Shown here one piece after another: positions 17,254 to 26,280 of a DNA stretch of 43,549 nucleotides. Origin of the DNA: Fundidesulfovibrio agrisoli (GTDB taxonomy: Bacteria > Desulfobacterota > Desulfovibrionia > Desulfovibrionales > Desulfovibrionaceae); NCBI RefSeq assembly GCF_022808715.1, contig NZ_JAKZKX010000028.1:1-43549 (forward strand), written 5' to 3'. The translations under genes and the position numbers were made by a program. The notes under the pieces are model-generated. The model was given only the letters and a program-made list of their open reading frames with translations, ran no database searches and was not told where the DNA came from. Each line of letters opens with the position of its first letter. Positions within the stretch are counted from its first letter, which is position 1.

Positions 17254-17378
17254 GTATTGCTTTCCTCGCTTCCGGCGTCATGCCCGTGTTGTGCCTTCCG
17301 GCCACGGTGCTGACGCTCGTGAGCTTGCGTCCACTTCTTTTACTCTCCTTATCCTGGGCTCAGCATGCGGCGCCTTCG

Positions 17379-20177
17379 TCATGCCTGGCCCTGACCCGGC
17401 ATCCAGCGGCGCACAACCCACGTTTTCACGATCTGCGCCAGGCACATGTAGCAGAAGATGGTCAGCCCGAGCAGCAGCCAGTACTGGCTCGGCGGCGTCA
17501 CCAGCCCGAAGGAGGCGGCCAGGGGCGAGAAGGGCAGCCAGACCCCCACGAGGCAGATGGCCAGCGTGGTGAGCGCCAGGTAGATGCTGGAGCGGCTCTG
17601 GATGAAGGGTATCTTGTCCGTGCGGATCACGTGCACGATGAGCGTCTGCGACAGCAGGGACTCGATGAACCAGCCGGTCTGGAACAGAGCCGGGTTGTCC
17701 CAGGCGTGGAACACGTGCAGCATGATGAAGAAGGTCATGTAGTCGAACAGGGAGCTGACCGGCCCCAGGAACAGGATGTAGCGTTTGATGTCGTCGATGC
17801 GCCAGCGCCGGGGCTTGCCCAGGAAGTCGGCATCCACGTTGTCGGTGGGGATGGCGGCCTGGGAGAAGTCGTACATCAGGTTGTTGATGAGTATCTGTAT
17901 GGGCAGCATGGGCAGGAAGGGCAGGAAAATGCTCGCGCCAAGCACGCTGAACATGTTTCCGAAGTTGGAGCTGGCCCCCATGCGGATGTATTTGGTGATG
18001 TTGCTGAACACCTTGCGGCCTTCCATCACGCCGTTTTCCAGCACGTTCAGGCTCTTCTCCAGCAGGATGATGTCCGCCGACTCCTTGGCCACGTCCACGG
18101 CGGAATCCACCGAGATGCCCACGTCCGCCGCCTTGAGGGCCGGGGCGTCGTTGATGCCGTCGCCCATGAAGCCCACCACGTGGCCGCTGGCGCGCAGGGT
18201 GTGAACGATGAGCTCCTTCTGCATGGGGTCGAGTTTGGCGAACACGTGGTGCGTCTCCACGGTCTCGGCCAGGGCCTCGGGGCCCAACCGGGCGATCTCG
18301 TCGCCGGTGACGATGCGGTCGCCGTAATCGAGGTGCACCTCGTGGCAGATCTTGCGGGTGATGACGGCGTTGTCCCCGGTGAGGATCTTGGGGGTGATGC
18401 CGTGGGCCACCATGGTCTTCAGGGCGTGGGCGGCGGACTCCTTGGGCGGGTCCAGGAAGGCCAGGTAGCCGCGCAGCACCATGCCGCTCTCGTCCTTCAC
18501 GCCGTAGTCGCGCCGCTCGGGGTCCACCTCCTTCCAGGCCAGGGCCACCACGCGGAAGCCGTCCTCGTTGAGTTCGCGCACCACGCGCTCCATGGTCTCG
18601 CGGAAGGAGTCGTTGATGGGCACGATCCGGCCGTTCTCCATGCAGCTGTCCGAACAGCCGAAGACCTCCTCGGCCGCGCCCTTGCAGACCAGCAGTGCCT
18701 TGGAGGAGTCCTTTTCGCGCACCACAACGCTCATCCTGCGGCGCTTGAAGTCGAAGGGCACCTCGTCGATCATCTCGAAGCGTTCCGGGCTGATGGCGCC
18801 GCCCAGCTTGTCCCCGCTTTCGATCACGGCCAGGTCCAGGGCGTTGCGCAGCCCGGTCTGGAGCTTGCTGTTGACGTAGGCCATCTCCAGCACGGAGTCG
18901 TCCTCCTCGCCGTGCACGTCCAGGTATTTCTCCAGGATGATCTTGTCCTGGGTGAGGGTGCCGGTCTTGTCGGTGCAGAGCACGTCGATTGCCCCGAAGT
19001 TCTGGATTGAGTCCAGCCGCTTGACGATGACCTTGTGCCTGGACATCACCAGCGCCCCCTTGGAGAGGCACACCGTGACCACCATGGGCAGCATCTCGGG
19101 CGTGAGGCCCACGGCCACGGCCAGGGCGAAGGTGAAGGCCTCGGCCCAGTTGCCCTTGAAGAAGCCGTTGGCGAAGAAGACGAAGGGCACCATGAACATC
19201 ATGAAGCGCAGCATGAGCATGGTGAAGCTCTTGATGCCCCGATCGAAGTCGGTCTCGGTGCGCTTCTGTGAGAGCTTGGCCGCGATGCCCCCGAAATAGG
19301 TGCGCGCCCCCGTGCTGACCACCACGGCGGCGGCCGAGCCAGAGACCACGTTGGTGCCCATGAAGCACATGGAGGGGTCGTCCAGGCTGGGCTTGTCCGG
19401 CGCGGCGTCGGCCGGGCGGGTGTTCACGCTCTTCTCCAGGGGAAGGGCCTCGCCCGTGAGCATGGACTGGTTGACGTGCAGGTCCTTGGCCTTGAGCAGT
19501 TGGACGTCCGCCGGGATCATGTCGCCCGCGGCCAGGAAGACCACGTCGCCGGGCACCACGTCGCGCATGGGTATCTCCCGGCGGCCTCCGTCGCGCATCA
19601 CCGTGGCCGTGGTGTGCACCATGCGCTTGAGCTGCTCGGCGGCGGTGTCGGCCTTGGACTCCTGGATGACCTTCAGCGCCACGCCCATCACCGCCATGCC
19701 CACGATGACCACGGCGGAGCGGACGTCGTCCGTGGCGTAGGCGATGGCCCCCAGCACCAGCAGCAGCACCACCAGGGGGTTCTTCACCGCCGCCCACAGC
19801 CGCTCGCCGAACGTCACGCGCTTCTCCAGCACGGCCTGGTTGGGGCCGTATTGCCTGAGGCGCTTGCGGGCCTCGCCGGAGGTCAGGCCCGGGAAGGCCG
19901 GTTTGACCTCTTCGGCGGGCTGCTGCAGCGCGTCGCCAACGGAGGAGAGCTGGCCCCACAGGGTGCGCAGGTGCTCGTAGGCGTCCCAGGGCTTGAGCTT
20001 GCGCTGGGCCGCCAGGGCCGCGAACACGTGGGCCTTCTGGGCGAAGTGCTCCAGGCTCTGGGTGAATTCGTCCTCGGGGGCGAGCTGTATGTCTTGGGGC
20101 TTGATATGGTCGTGCACCGAGCCCGGCTTGGCTGCCTGGGCTTCGGTGGCGCGGGGCCCGGTATGGCGTTTGCTCAT
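17379..20177 (-). CDS. mgtA: Magnesium-translocating P-type ATPase
   Basis: 932 residues, typical length for MgtA/MgtB, an ATP-driven Mg2+ importer of the inner membrane. A soluble N-terminus of ~100 residues precedes the cation-ATPase N-domain (GLTSGEARKRLRQYGPN). The actuator loop has MLTGEALP; the phosphorylation site is D403 in DKTGTLTQ; the hinge is GDGINDAPALKAADVGIS. The last ~250 residues carry six membrane helices, including the NNLMYDFSQ segment that distinguishes P3B Mg2+ ATPases from Ca2+ or heavy-metal pumps. The ATG at 20177 has AGGCAGGA upstream. It is transcribed alone, divergently from the alcohol dehydrogenase. No MgtC gene or obvious Mg2+-sensing leader is visible in its upstream region. 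Confidence 0.95.
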   Translation of the reverse strand: MSKRHTGPRATEAQAAKPGSVHDHIKPQDIQLAPEDEFTQSLEHFAQKAHVFAALAAQRKLKPWDAYEHLRTLWGQLSSVGDALQQPAEEVKPAFPGLTSGEARKRLRQYGPNQAVLEKRVTFGERLWAAVKNPLVVLLLVLGAIAYATDDVRSAVVIVGMAVMGVALKVIQESKADTAAEQLKRMVHTTATVMRDGGRREIPMRDVVPGDVVFLAAGDMIPADVQLLKAKDLHVNQSMLTGEALPLEKSVNTRPADAAPDKPSLDDPSMCFMGTNVVSGSAAAVVVSTGARTYFGGIAAKLSQKRTETDFDRGIKSFTMLMLRFMMFMVPFVFFANGFFKGNWAEAFTFALAVAVGLTPEMLPMVVTVCLSKGALVMSRHKVIVKRLDSIQNFGAIDVLCTDKTGTLTQDKIILEKYLDVHGEEDDSVLEMAYVNSKLQTGLRNALDLAVIESGDKLGGAISPERFEMIDEVPFDFKRRRMSVVVREKDSSKALLVCKGAAEEVFGCSDSCMENGRIVPINDSFRETMERVVRELNEDGFRVVALAWKEVDPERRDYGVKDESGMVLRGYLAFLDPPKESAAHALKTMVAHGITPKILTGDNAVITRKICHEVHLDYGDRIVTGDEIARLGPEALAETVETHHVFAKLDPMQKELIVHTLRASGHVVGFMGDGINDAPALKAADVGISVDSAVDVAKESADIILLEKSLNVLENGVMEGRKVFSNITKYIRMGASSNFGNMFSVLGASIFLPFLPMLPIQILINNLMYDFSQAAIPTDNVDADFLGKPRRWRIDDIKRYILFLGPVSSLFDYMTFFIMLHVFHAWDNPALFQTGWFIESLLSQTLIVHVIRTDKIPFIQSRSSIYLALTTLAICLVGVWLPFSPLAASFGLVTPPSQYWLLLGLTIFCYMCLAQIVKTWVVRRWMPGQGQA

Positions 20178-20301
20178 GCGTGTGTCCTGCCTGATGGGAT
20201 ATCCGGAACGTGCTTAGGCTTGAAGTGTTACGATCAATTTACAGTCCTGTCGCTTCGAATACCACCCGAGTTTCACTTCACCCTGAGTTTCTTCAGGTGG
20301 T

Positions 20302-20316
20302 GTGTCAAAATGACAC
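20302..20316. promoter_or_regulatory. Palindromic operator candidate GTGTCA-AAA-TGACAC
   Basis: Perfect inverted repeat with 6-bp arms and a 3-base spacer, about 200 bases upstream of the sigma-54 promoter of the alcohol dehydrogenase. The TGTC...GACA layout and distance fit an upstream activator site for an NtrC-type protein, such as the one encoded at 24457-25791. It could instead act on divergent mgtA. Confidence 0.5.
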
Positions 20317-20516
20317 GGTTACAGGAATTCCGGTGGCCATTTGGATACATGAGCTGTCATCTAGCTGAAATAAAAGAATAAGTGCAGCATGAGCCCGGTG
20401 TGTGAGGATGCGCCGCGAGGGGGCCGCCTCCCCGAAGCGGACAATTCAGGGACGAACACAGCCATGTGATTAAAAGAACTATCTTAACATGCCGTATATA
20501 TTTATAAAATAACTTT

Positions 20517-20530
20517 GGCCCGGAAGTTGC
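20517..20530 (+). promoter_or_regulatory. Sigma-54 promoter of the first iron alcohol dehydrogenase
   Basis: TGGCCCG-GAAG-TTGCC: GG (20517-20518) and GC (20529-20530) are exactly 10 bases apart, the strict -24/-12 spacing. Start of transcription would be near 20542, leaving a ~50-base leader with AAGGAG at 20577-20582 before the ATG at 20591. Confidence 0.82.
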
Positions 20531-20590
20531 CTTAAGAGGGGCACCTGAGAGTGAACGGCATAGCAACTTCAAACCCAAGGAGATAGCGAC

Positions 20591-21772
20591 ATGGCAGTTA
20601 ACGAGCAGGTCTACGGATTCTTCATCCCCAGCGTCACCCTGATCGGCATCGGCGCCTCCAAGGCCATCCCCGAGAAAATCAAGGCCCTGGGTGGCAGCAA
20701 GCCCCTTATCGTGACCGACAAGGGCATCGTCAACGCCGGCATTTGCAAACAGATCACCGATCTGCTCGACGCCGCCAAGATGTCTTACGTCGTCTACTCC
20801 GACACCATCCCCAACCCCACGGACGAGAACGTCCACGTCGGCGTCGAGGTGTACAAGAAGAACAAGTGCGACAGCCTCATCACCCTGGGCGGCGGCTCCT
20901 CCCACGACTGCGGCAAGGGCGTCGGCCTCGTGGTCGCCAACGGCGGCAAGATCCATGACTTCGAAGGCGTGGACAAGTCCACCAAGCCCATGCCCCCGTA
21001 CCTGGCCGTGAACACCACCGCGGGCACCGCCTCCGAAATGACCCGCTTCTGCATCATCACCGACCTGTCCCGCCACGTGAAGATGGCCATCGTTGACTGG
21101 CGCGTGACCCCCAACATCGCCATCGACGACCCGCTGCTCATGGTCGGCATGCCCCCGTCCCTCACCGCCGCCACCGGCATGGACGCCCTGACCCACGCCG
21201 TGGAAGCCTATGTTTCCACCATCGCCACCCCCATGACCGACTCGGCCGCCGAGAAGGCCATCGAGCTGATCTTCAAGTATCTGCGCAAGGCCGTGGCCAA
21301 CGGCAAGGACCTGGAAGCCCGCGAGGCCATGTGTTTCGCGCAGTACCTGGCCGGCATGGCCTTCAACAACGCCAGCCTGGGCCACGTGCACGCCATGGCG
21401 CACCAGCTGGGCGGCTTCTATGACCTGCCCCACGGCGAGTGCAACGCCATCCTGCTGCCCCACGTGGAGAGGTTCAACCTGATCGCCAGGGTCGAGCGCT
21501 TCGCGAAGATGGCCGAGATCATGGGCGAGAACATCGTGGGCTTGCCCCTGCGCAAGGCCGCCGAAAAGGCCCTGGACGCCATCAAGGAACTCTCCACCGA
21601 CGTGGGCATCCCGTCCGGCCTGGTGGAGCTCGGCAAGCGCTACGGCAAGGACGTGAAGGCGGCGGACATCCCCACAATGACCGCCAACGCCCAGAAGGAC
21701 GCCTGCGGCCTGACCAACCCCCGCTGCCCCAAGGACGCGGACGTGGTCGCCATCTACACGGCTGCCCTGTAG
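20591..21772 (+). CDS. adh: Iron-containing alcohol dehydrogenase
   Basis: 393 residues, the normal size of group III Fe-dependent alcohol dehydrogenases, cytoplasmic NAD(P)-linked enzymes that interconvert alcohols and aldehydes. The nucleotide-binding segment is GGGSSHDCGKG. The metal ligands are the Asp and His of MDALTHAVEAYVS and the two His of GHVHAMAHQLGG...DLPHG; all four are present. The ATG has a strong AAGGAG box. A sigma-54 promoter immediately upstream and a strong terminator downstream make it a one-gene unit, with codon use typical of a highly expressed gene (strong bias to C-ending codons). It probably oxidises ethanol or disposes of reductant. The kinase/activator pair 1.5 kb downstream is the obvious candidate regulator. 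Confidence 0.95.
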   Translation: MAVNEQVYGFFIPSVTLIGIGASKAIPEKIKALGGSKPLIVTDKGIVNAGICKQITDLLDAAKMSYVVYSDTIPNPTDENVHVGVEVYKKNKCDSLITLGGGSSHDCGKGVGLVVANGGKIHDFEGVDKSTKPMPPYLAVNTTAGTASEMTRFCIITDLSRHVKMAIVDWRVTPNIAIDDPLLMVGMPPSLTAATGMDALTHAVEAYVSTIATPMTDSAAEKAIELIFKYLRKAVANGKDLEAREAMCFAQYLAGMAFNNASLGHVHAMAHQLGGFYDLPHGECNAILLPHVERFNLIARVERFAKMAEIMGENIVGLPLRKAAEKALDAIKELSTDVGIPSGLVELGKRYGKDVKAADIPTMTANAQKDACGLTNPRCPKDADVVAIYTAAL

Positions 21773-22095
21773 GCCTGCCGTTTAGCGCCTAGCTCACGCG
21801 CGGGCCCGGCGGATCCTGCCCCGCCCGGCCCGCGCCTTTATTTCGCGCAGCGCGCCCCCGGCCCGCGACGGCCCCACTCTCCGGCCGTGCGGGGCACAGC
21901 CCCCGGGGGCTTCCCTCGCGCTGCTTCATGCTTACGTATCAGGAAACCGTGCGGCGCGGGGGCTGGCTGATCAGATGGGGGAGCGCACGGAACTTGAGCC
22001 CTGCGCAACTTGTGGTGTATCCTCCCGGAATCAGCCGCCAAGTCTCCAGCCAGTCGCATGGGGACGCAAGCGTCGGGCTCCTGTGAGGAGAAACC
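21773..22095. other. Intergenic region between the two alcohol dehydrogenases
   Basis: 323 bases: the terminator of the first dehydrogenase at the left end, then a stretch with no supported gene. A ribosome-binding site (TGAGGAGAAACC) precedes the second dehydrogenase. No sigma-54 element with exact spacing is visible. Confidence 0.5.
21798..21844 (+). terminator. Rho-independent terminator of the first alcohol dehydrogenase
   Basis: Long GC-rich hairpin with outer arms GCGCGGGCC (21798-21806) and GGCCCGCGC (21827-21835), extended inward with two mismatches, followed by CTTTATTTC. Confidence 0.8.
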
Positions 22096-23238
22096 ATGAA
22101 AGTGACGAAGTTCGCTGTGCCCGAGATCATCTTCGGCAGGGGGGCACTGGTGCACGTGGCGCATTGCGCCAGGGGCCTCGGTGCCAACCGCGTGCTGCTG
22201 GTGAGCGACCCAGGCCTGGAATCCAGCGGCTGGGTGGACCGGGTCAAGGACATCCTCTACGACGACGGCCTGGAGTGGATCTACTTCGGCGACGTCAACT
22301 CCAACCCCCGCGACAAGCAGATCCACGACGGAGCGAACCTCTACCTCGAGGCCAAGGCCGACGTCATCATCGCCGTGGGCGGGGGCAGCCCCATCGACGC
22401 GGCCAAGGGCATCGCCATCCTGGCGGGCAACGGCGGCTCCATCGCCGATTACGAGGGCGCCAACCGGGTGGACAAACCCCTGCCGCCCATGATCTGCCTG
22501 CCCACCACCGCGGGCAGCGGCTCCGACATCTCCCAGTTCTGCATCGTCACGGACGTGCCCCGCCAGCTCAAGATGTCCATCATCAGCCGCTCGCTGGTGC
22601 CCAACATCTCCATCATCGACCCCATGATCCTGCTCACCAAGAGCCAGGAGCTCATCATCGCCTCGGCCGTGGACGCCCTGGCCCACGCCGTGGAGTCCTA
22701 CGTGTCGCGCATCGCCTCGCCCTTCACGGAGCTGCAGGCACTGCGCGCCATCGACCTCATCATGCACAACATGGAGGCGGCGGTGCAGGAGAAGTCCATC
22801 GACGCCCTGGAGCAGCTCTCCATCGCCAGCACGGCCGCGGGCATGTCCTTCAGCAACGCTGGGCTTGGCGCGGGGCACGCGCTGGCCCACTCCCTTGGCG
22901 GCATGTTCGACGTGCTGCACGGGCTGGTGCACCCCATCCTGCTCCCGGCGGTGATGCGCTTCAACTCCCCGGCCTGCACCGAGAAGATGGGCACCATCGG
23001 CGCCATGATCCTTGGCAGGACAGAAGGCTCCGCAGCCTACAACGCCCAGGCGGGCATCGAGAAGCTGCAGGAGTTCTTCTCCGGCCTGGGCGTGCCCGTG
23101 CGACTGCGCGACATCCTGCCTGACAGGGAACTGCTGCCCAAGCTGGCCAAGGCCGCCGTGGGCGACGCCTGCAACGTCACCAACCCCCGCCCGGCGGACG
23201 TGGAATCCCTGCTGGGCATCTGCGAGGAGGCCTGGTGA
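22096..23238 (+). CDS. Second iron-containing alcohol dehydrogenase family protein
   Basis: 380 residues, same family as the enzyme at 20591 but clearly divergent. NAD-binding GGGSPIDAAKGIA is present, and the metal ligands are conserved (VDALAHAVESYVS; GHALAHSLGGMFDVLHG). The ATG at 22096 has GAGGAG upstream. Its stop codon overlaps the histidine-kinase start (TGATG), so enzyme, kinase and sigma-54 activator form one transcription unit. This tight linkage suggests the enzyme's substrate, product or redox effect is tied to the signal the kinase reads, or simply that the pathway is regulated as a module. The substrate cannot be told from sequence. Confidence 0.93.
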   Translation: MKVTKFAVPEIIFGRGALVHVAHCARGLGANRVLLVSDPGLESSGWVDRVKDILYDDGLEWIYFGDVNSNPRDKQIHDGANLYLEAKADVIIAVGGGSPIDAAKGIAILAGNGGSIADYEGANRVDKPLPPMICLPTTAGSGSDISQFCIVTDVPRQLKMSIISRSLVPNISIIDPMILLTKSQELIIASAVDALAHAVESYVSRIASPFTELQALRAIDLIMHNMEAAVQEKSIDALEQLSIASTAAGMSFSNAGLGAGHALAHSLGGMFDVLHGLVHPILLPAVMRFNSPACTEKMGTIGAMILGRTEGSAAYNAQAGIEKLQEFFSGLGVPVRLRDILPDRELLPKLAKAAVGDACNVTNPRPADVESLLGICEEAW

Positions 23239-24464
23239 TGTTGGAGCGCCCCTCCCTCGACGACCTCATCGGCATCGAGCACTGCAAGCTGGGCTTCTAC
23301 CAGGAGCTTCGCCAGAAGCTCGACGAACTCCAGGACGCCAACCAGGAGTCCGAGCAGCGGCGGCAGGAGATCAGCGCCATCCTGGACGGCATCACGGACA
23401 TGATGATGGTGCTCTCGGCGGACATGCGCATCGTCTCCGTGAACCACGTCTTCCGCGAGGTCATGGGCGTGGACGACCCCGTGGGACTGGCCTGCTACGA
23501 GCTGTTCCGCAACGAGGACAGGCCCTGCCCGGAGTGCCCGGCGCACAAGTCCTTCCAGACGGGGCAGGTCTGCCGCGAGACGGCCATCTTCAAGGTGGGC
23601 GGGCGCAACCGCCAGTTCGAGATGGTGGCCTCCCCCATCCAGGACGAGGGCAAGGGCGAGCCGCGCATCCTGATCTTCAAGCGCGACGTGACCATGGAGA
23701 AGGAATACCAGGCCAAATTCTACCAGGCCGAGAAGATGGCCACCATCGGCATGCTCGCGGCGGGCGTGGCCCACGAGATCAACAACCCCCTGGCCGCCAT
23801 CTCCGGGTTCGCGGAGGGCATCATGCGCCGCATCCCCAAGCTGCGCCAGGGCGAGACCGAACCGCTGGAGGCCGTGGAGGACTACCTGGACACCATCCTG
23901 CGCGAGTGCGAGCGCTGCCAGGACATCGTCCACTCCCTGCTCACCTTCAGCCGCCCGGTCTCCTCGGGGTTCTCGCCGCTGAGCCTCAACGACATCGTGG
24001 CCGACACCCTGAAGCTGCTCAACAGCCACCTGAAGAACAAGGACCGGCGCTTCACCCTGCACACCGAACTGGCCTACGACCTGCCCCTGATCTACGGCGA
24101 CGAGCCCCAGCTCAAGCAGGTGCTGCTCAACCTGCTCACCAACGCCATGGACGCCTTGGAGAACGAGGACGGCCGCAGCACGGAGGACAACCTCATCACC
24201 ATCCGCACCTATGCGGACGGGCAGGAGGGGGCGGGGCTGGTGGTCTCGGATTCCGGCTGCGGCATCCCGACGGAAAATCTCGACAAGCTGTTTGAACCCT
24301 TCTTCACCACAAAGCCCGTGGGCAAGGGGGTGGGCATCGGCCTCTCCACCTGCTACGGGATCGTGAAGGAACATTGCGGGGAGATTCTGGTGTTCAGCGA
24401 GCAGGGCAAAGGCTCCCGCTTCATCGTCAGGCTCCCCGCCAACCCGGAAGCGAACTGTGAATAA
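23238..24464 (+). CDS. Cytoplasmic PAS histidine kinase with C-x10-C-x2-C motif
   Basis: 408 residues from the ATG at 23238, with AGGAGG seven bases upstream; a GTG one codon earlier is less well placed. There is no membrane segment, so it is a soluble sensor. A short coiled coil (~15-45) leads to a PAS domain (~50-150) that carries C86, C97 and C100 (C-x10-C-x2-C-P). HisKA has VAHEINNPLAA with the phospho-accepting H179; the ATPase domain has N, D-S-G-C-G and G-x-G boxes (SDSGCGIP; GKGVGIGLS). Its stop overlaps the response regulator start. The likely output is phosphorylation of that sigma-54 activator. The cysteine cluster suggests sensing of redox state, a metal or an Fe-S cluster, which is inference. 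Confidence 0.93.
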   Translation: MLERPSLDDLIGIEHCKLGFYQELRQKLDELQDANQESEQRRQEISAILDGITDMMMVLSADMRIVSVNHVFREVMGVDDPVGLACYELFRNEDRPCPECPAHKSFQTGQVCRETAIFKVGGRNRQFEMVASPIQDEGKGEPRILIFKRDVTMEKEYQAKFYQAEKMATIGMLAAGVAHEINNPLAAISGFAEGIMRRIPKLRQGETEPLEAVEDYLDTILRECERCQDIVHSLLTFSRPVSSGFSPLSLNDIVADTLKLLNSHLKNKDRRFTLHTELAYDLPLIYGDEPQLKQVLLNLLTNAMDALENEDGRSTEDNLITIRTYADGQEGAGLVVSDSGCGIPTENLDKLFEPFFTTKPVGKGVGIGLSTCYGIVKEHCGEILVFSEQGKGSRFIVRLPANPEANCE

Positions 24465-25791
24465 CCCCTACAGCGTGCTGGTCGTTGACGACGAGCAGTC
24501 CCTTTCCAAGCTCTTCAAGAAGGAGCTTTCCACGCCCGACCGGATCATCCATACGGCCGGATCGGGCAAGCAGGCCCGCGAGATGCTGCGCAAGCAGCAG
24601 TTCGACGTGGTCGTGCTGGACCTGCGCCTGCCCGACGCGGACGGGCTGGAGCTCCTGGTGGAGTTCCGGCGGCTGATTCCGGACGTGGAGGTCATCATCC
24701 TCACGGGCCACGGCAACATCGACAGCGCCGTGGAGGCCATGAAGCACGGGGCCTACGACTACATCACCAAGCCCTTCAAGCTCGACCAGGTGGAGATCGT
24801 GGTGGAGCGCGCCTGGCAGCGCGTGTGCATGGGCCGGGAGAACCGCAGCCTCAAGCACTCCCAGATGAGCGTGCAGCCGCCCTCGCTGGTGGGGCTTTCC
24901 CAGGGCGTGAAACAGATCCGCTTCCTGATCGACAAGGTGGCCCCCACGGACGTGCCCGTGCTCATCACCGGGGAATCCGGCGTCGGCAAGGACGTTGTGG
25001 CCCACGCCCTGCACTCCGTGAGCAAACGCAACACCAAGCCCCTCATCATCAAGAACTGCGCCACCTTGCAGAAGGAGCTGGCCCGCAGCGAGCTCTTCGG
25101 CCACCTGCGCGGCGCGTTCACCGGCGCCACCGAGAGCCAGGAAGGCCTGATGACCTTCGCCCACCAGGGCACGCTCTTCCTGGACGAGATCGGCGAGCTG
25201 CCCATCGAGGTGCAGGGCTCGCTGCTGCGCGTGATCGAGAGCAAGAGCTACCGCCGCGTGGGCGAGAAGGACGAGCGCCGCGCGGACATCCGCCTGCTCT
25301 TCGCCACCAACCGCAACCTCCAGGCCGAGGTGGAGGCCGGGCGGTTCCACGAGGCGCTGTTCCACCGCATCAACGTCTTCAACATCCACATCCCCACCCT
25401 GTGCGAGCGCAAGGAGGACATCCCCCTGCTGGTGGAGTACTTCCTGAGCCGCCTGGCCACGGGGCAGGGGGCCTGCACCATGACGGACAGCGCCATGCGC
25501 TGCCTGCTCAACTACTCCTGGCCGGGCAACATCCGGGAGCTGCGCAACGTGATCGAGCGGGGGATGATTCTGGCGGAGAACGGGCTCATCACCGAGCACG
25601 CCCTGCCGCGCGAACTGCTGGACAAGCGGGTGCCCGAATCGCAGAGCGGGCTCACGCTGGACTCCATGGAGCGCACGCACATCGAGCGCGTGCTGCAGCT
25701 GCACAGCGGCAACCGCTCCCTGGCGGCGCATACCCTGGGCATCAGCCGCAAGACGCTCTACCGCAAGATATCGGAATACAACCTGATGTAG
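24457..25791 (+). CDS. NtrC-family sigma-54-dependent response regulator
   Basis: 444 residues starting at a GTG (24457) that overlaps the kinase stop. Receiver domain with phosphorylatable D55 (VVVLDLRLPDADG). AAA+ domain: Walker A GESGVGKD from 172, GAFTGA at 219-224 (the sigma-54 contact loop, intact) and Walker B LFLDEIGEL. The C-terminus is a Fis-type helix-turn-helix (SLAAHTLGISRKTLYRKI). It should activate sigma-54 promoters from distant palindromic sites. The sigma-54 promoter and palindrome in front of the alcohol dehydrogenase at 20591 make that gene the first target to consider. Confidence 0.95.
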   Translation: MNNPYSVLVVDDEQSLSKLFKKELSTPDRIIHTAGSGKQAREMLRKQQFDVVVLDLRLPDADGLELLVEFRRLIPDVEVIILTGHGNIDSAVEAMKHGAYDYITKPFKLDQVEIVVERAWQRVCMGRENRSLKHSQMSVQPPSLVGLSQGVKQIRFLIDKVAPTDVPVLITGESGVGKDVVAHALHSVSKRNTKPLIIKNCATLQKELARSELFGHLRGAFTGATESQEGLMTFAHQGTLFLDEIGELPIEVQGSLLRVIESKSYRRVGEKDERRADIRLLFATNRNLQAEVEAGRFHEALFHRINVFNIHIPTLCERKEDIPLLVEYFLSRLATGQGACTMTDSAMRCLLNYSWPGNIRELRNVIERGMILAENGLITEHALPRELLDKRVPESQSGLTLDSMERTHIERVLQLHSGNRSLAAHTLGISRKTLYRKISEYNLM

Positions 25792-25827
25792 CGCGCATCG
25801 CGGGCCGCCGCCGGCTTCGCCCGAGCG

Positions 25828-25895
25828 GCGCGAAGCGGAAGGGGAGTCCAGAGGGCCGAAGGCAGGACTTCGTCCTTTGGCCTCCGGAGGCTTCT
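25828..25895 (+). repeat. Intergenic repeat, copy A
   Basis: Contains GCGCGAAGCGGA, then GGGAGTCCAGAGGG, a CGAAGG...CTTCG hairpin segment, CTTTGGCC and CCGGAGGCTT. The same ordered blocks recur at 25923-25985, and inverted at 26084-26138 and 34078-34163. Confidence 0.75.
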
Positions 25896-25922
25896 CGCGT
25901 CCATGCCCTGGCCACGCCCGAA

Positions 25923-25985
25923 CAGCGCGAAGCGGATTGGGAGTCCAGAGGGACGAAGTCCCTTTGGCCGCCGGAGGCTTTCCCT
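25923..25985 (+). repeat. Intergenic repeat, copy B
   Basis: Direct repeat of copy A: GCGCGAAGCGGA, GGGAGTCCAGAGGG, a shorter centre (GACGAAGTC), CCCTTTGGCCGCCGGAGGCTT in two consecutive blocks. Only the hairpin centre differs in length and sequence. Confidence 0.75.
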
Positions 25986-26083
25986 GGTCACCCGGTCCGC
26001 CGTGTACCTCTGGCAACCAGACTGCATCCAGACACAGCCCATGACCGTAACCAGCGCGCGAGCGGCTGATCCCTGCTGACGGG

Positions 26084-26138
26084 AGGGGCCTCCGGCGGCC
26101 AAAGGGCTCCGCCCTTTGGAATCCCTCATCATTACGGC
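26084..26138 (-). repeat. Intergenic repeat, copy C (inverted)
   Basis: Inverted relative to A and B: GGGGCCTCCGGCGGCC, then the stem-loop CAAAGGGC-TCC-GCCCTTTG, then GAATCCCTC. The outer GCGAAGCGG block is missing here. Confidence 0.7.
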
Positions 26139-26280
26139 TGGTTCGCTGGCGGCGCATCCGGGAGCCGCGCGGTGGGAAAAACTCGCCGCAGCAAACTGCA
26201 ACATGCCGCAATAATGCGGCTTCCTCCGTCTGGAATGGTTTGTGCTGCGCGTGGGGACCACCGGAAAAAGGGGACACGCC

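Larger units (their letters stand above)
20178..20590. other. Divergent regulatory region mgtA / alcohol dehydrogenase
   Basis: 413 bases, clearly richer in A+T than the genes on either side, with no supported gene. It contains a perfect 15-base palindrome and, close to the dehydrogenase, a sigma-54-type promoter (both listed separately). I see no convincing promoter for mgtA. Confidence 0.7.
25792..26280. other. Intergenic region with three copies of a GC-rich repeat
   Basis: 489 bases between the sigma-54 activator gene and the Ser-rich orphan gene. It is dominated by three copies of a repeat (listed separately) and has no supported gene. A short AT-richer stretch (26185-26225) just before the orphan gene may hold its promoter. 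Confidence 0.6.

Noticed and set aside
17278-19959. 893-residue open frame on the minus strand overlapping mgtA in another frame
   Set aside because: Its translation is an Arg/Gly/Pro/His-rich sequence without family resemblance, while the other minus-strand frame gives a complete Mg2+ ATPase. Long false frames are expected at this GC content.
25792-26280. CRISPR-like array because of repeated blocks
   Set aside because: Only three copies, differing in orientation, with variable hairpin centres and no regular spacers.
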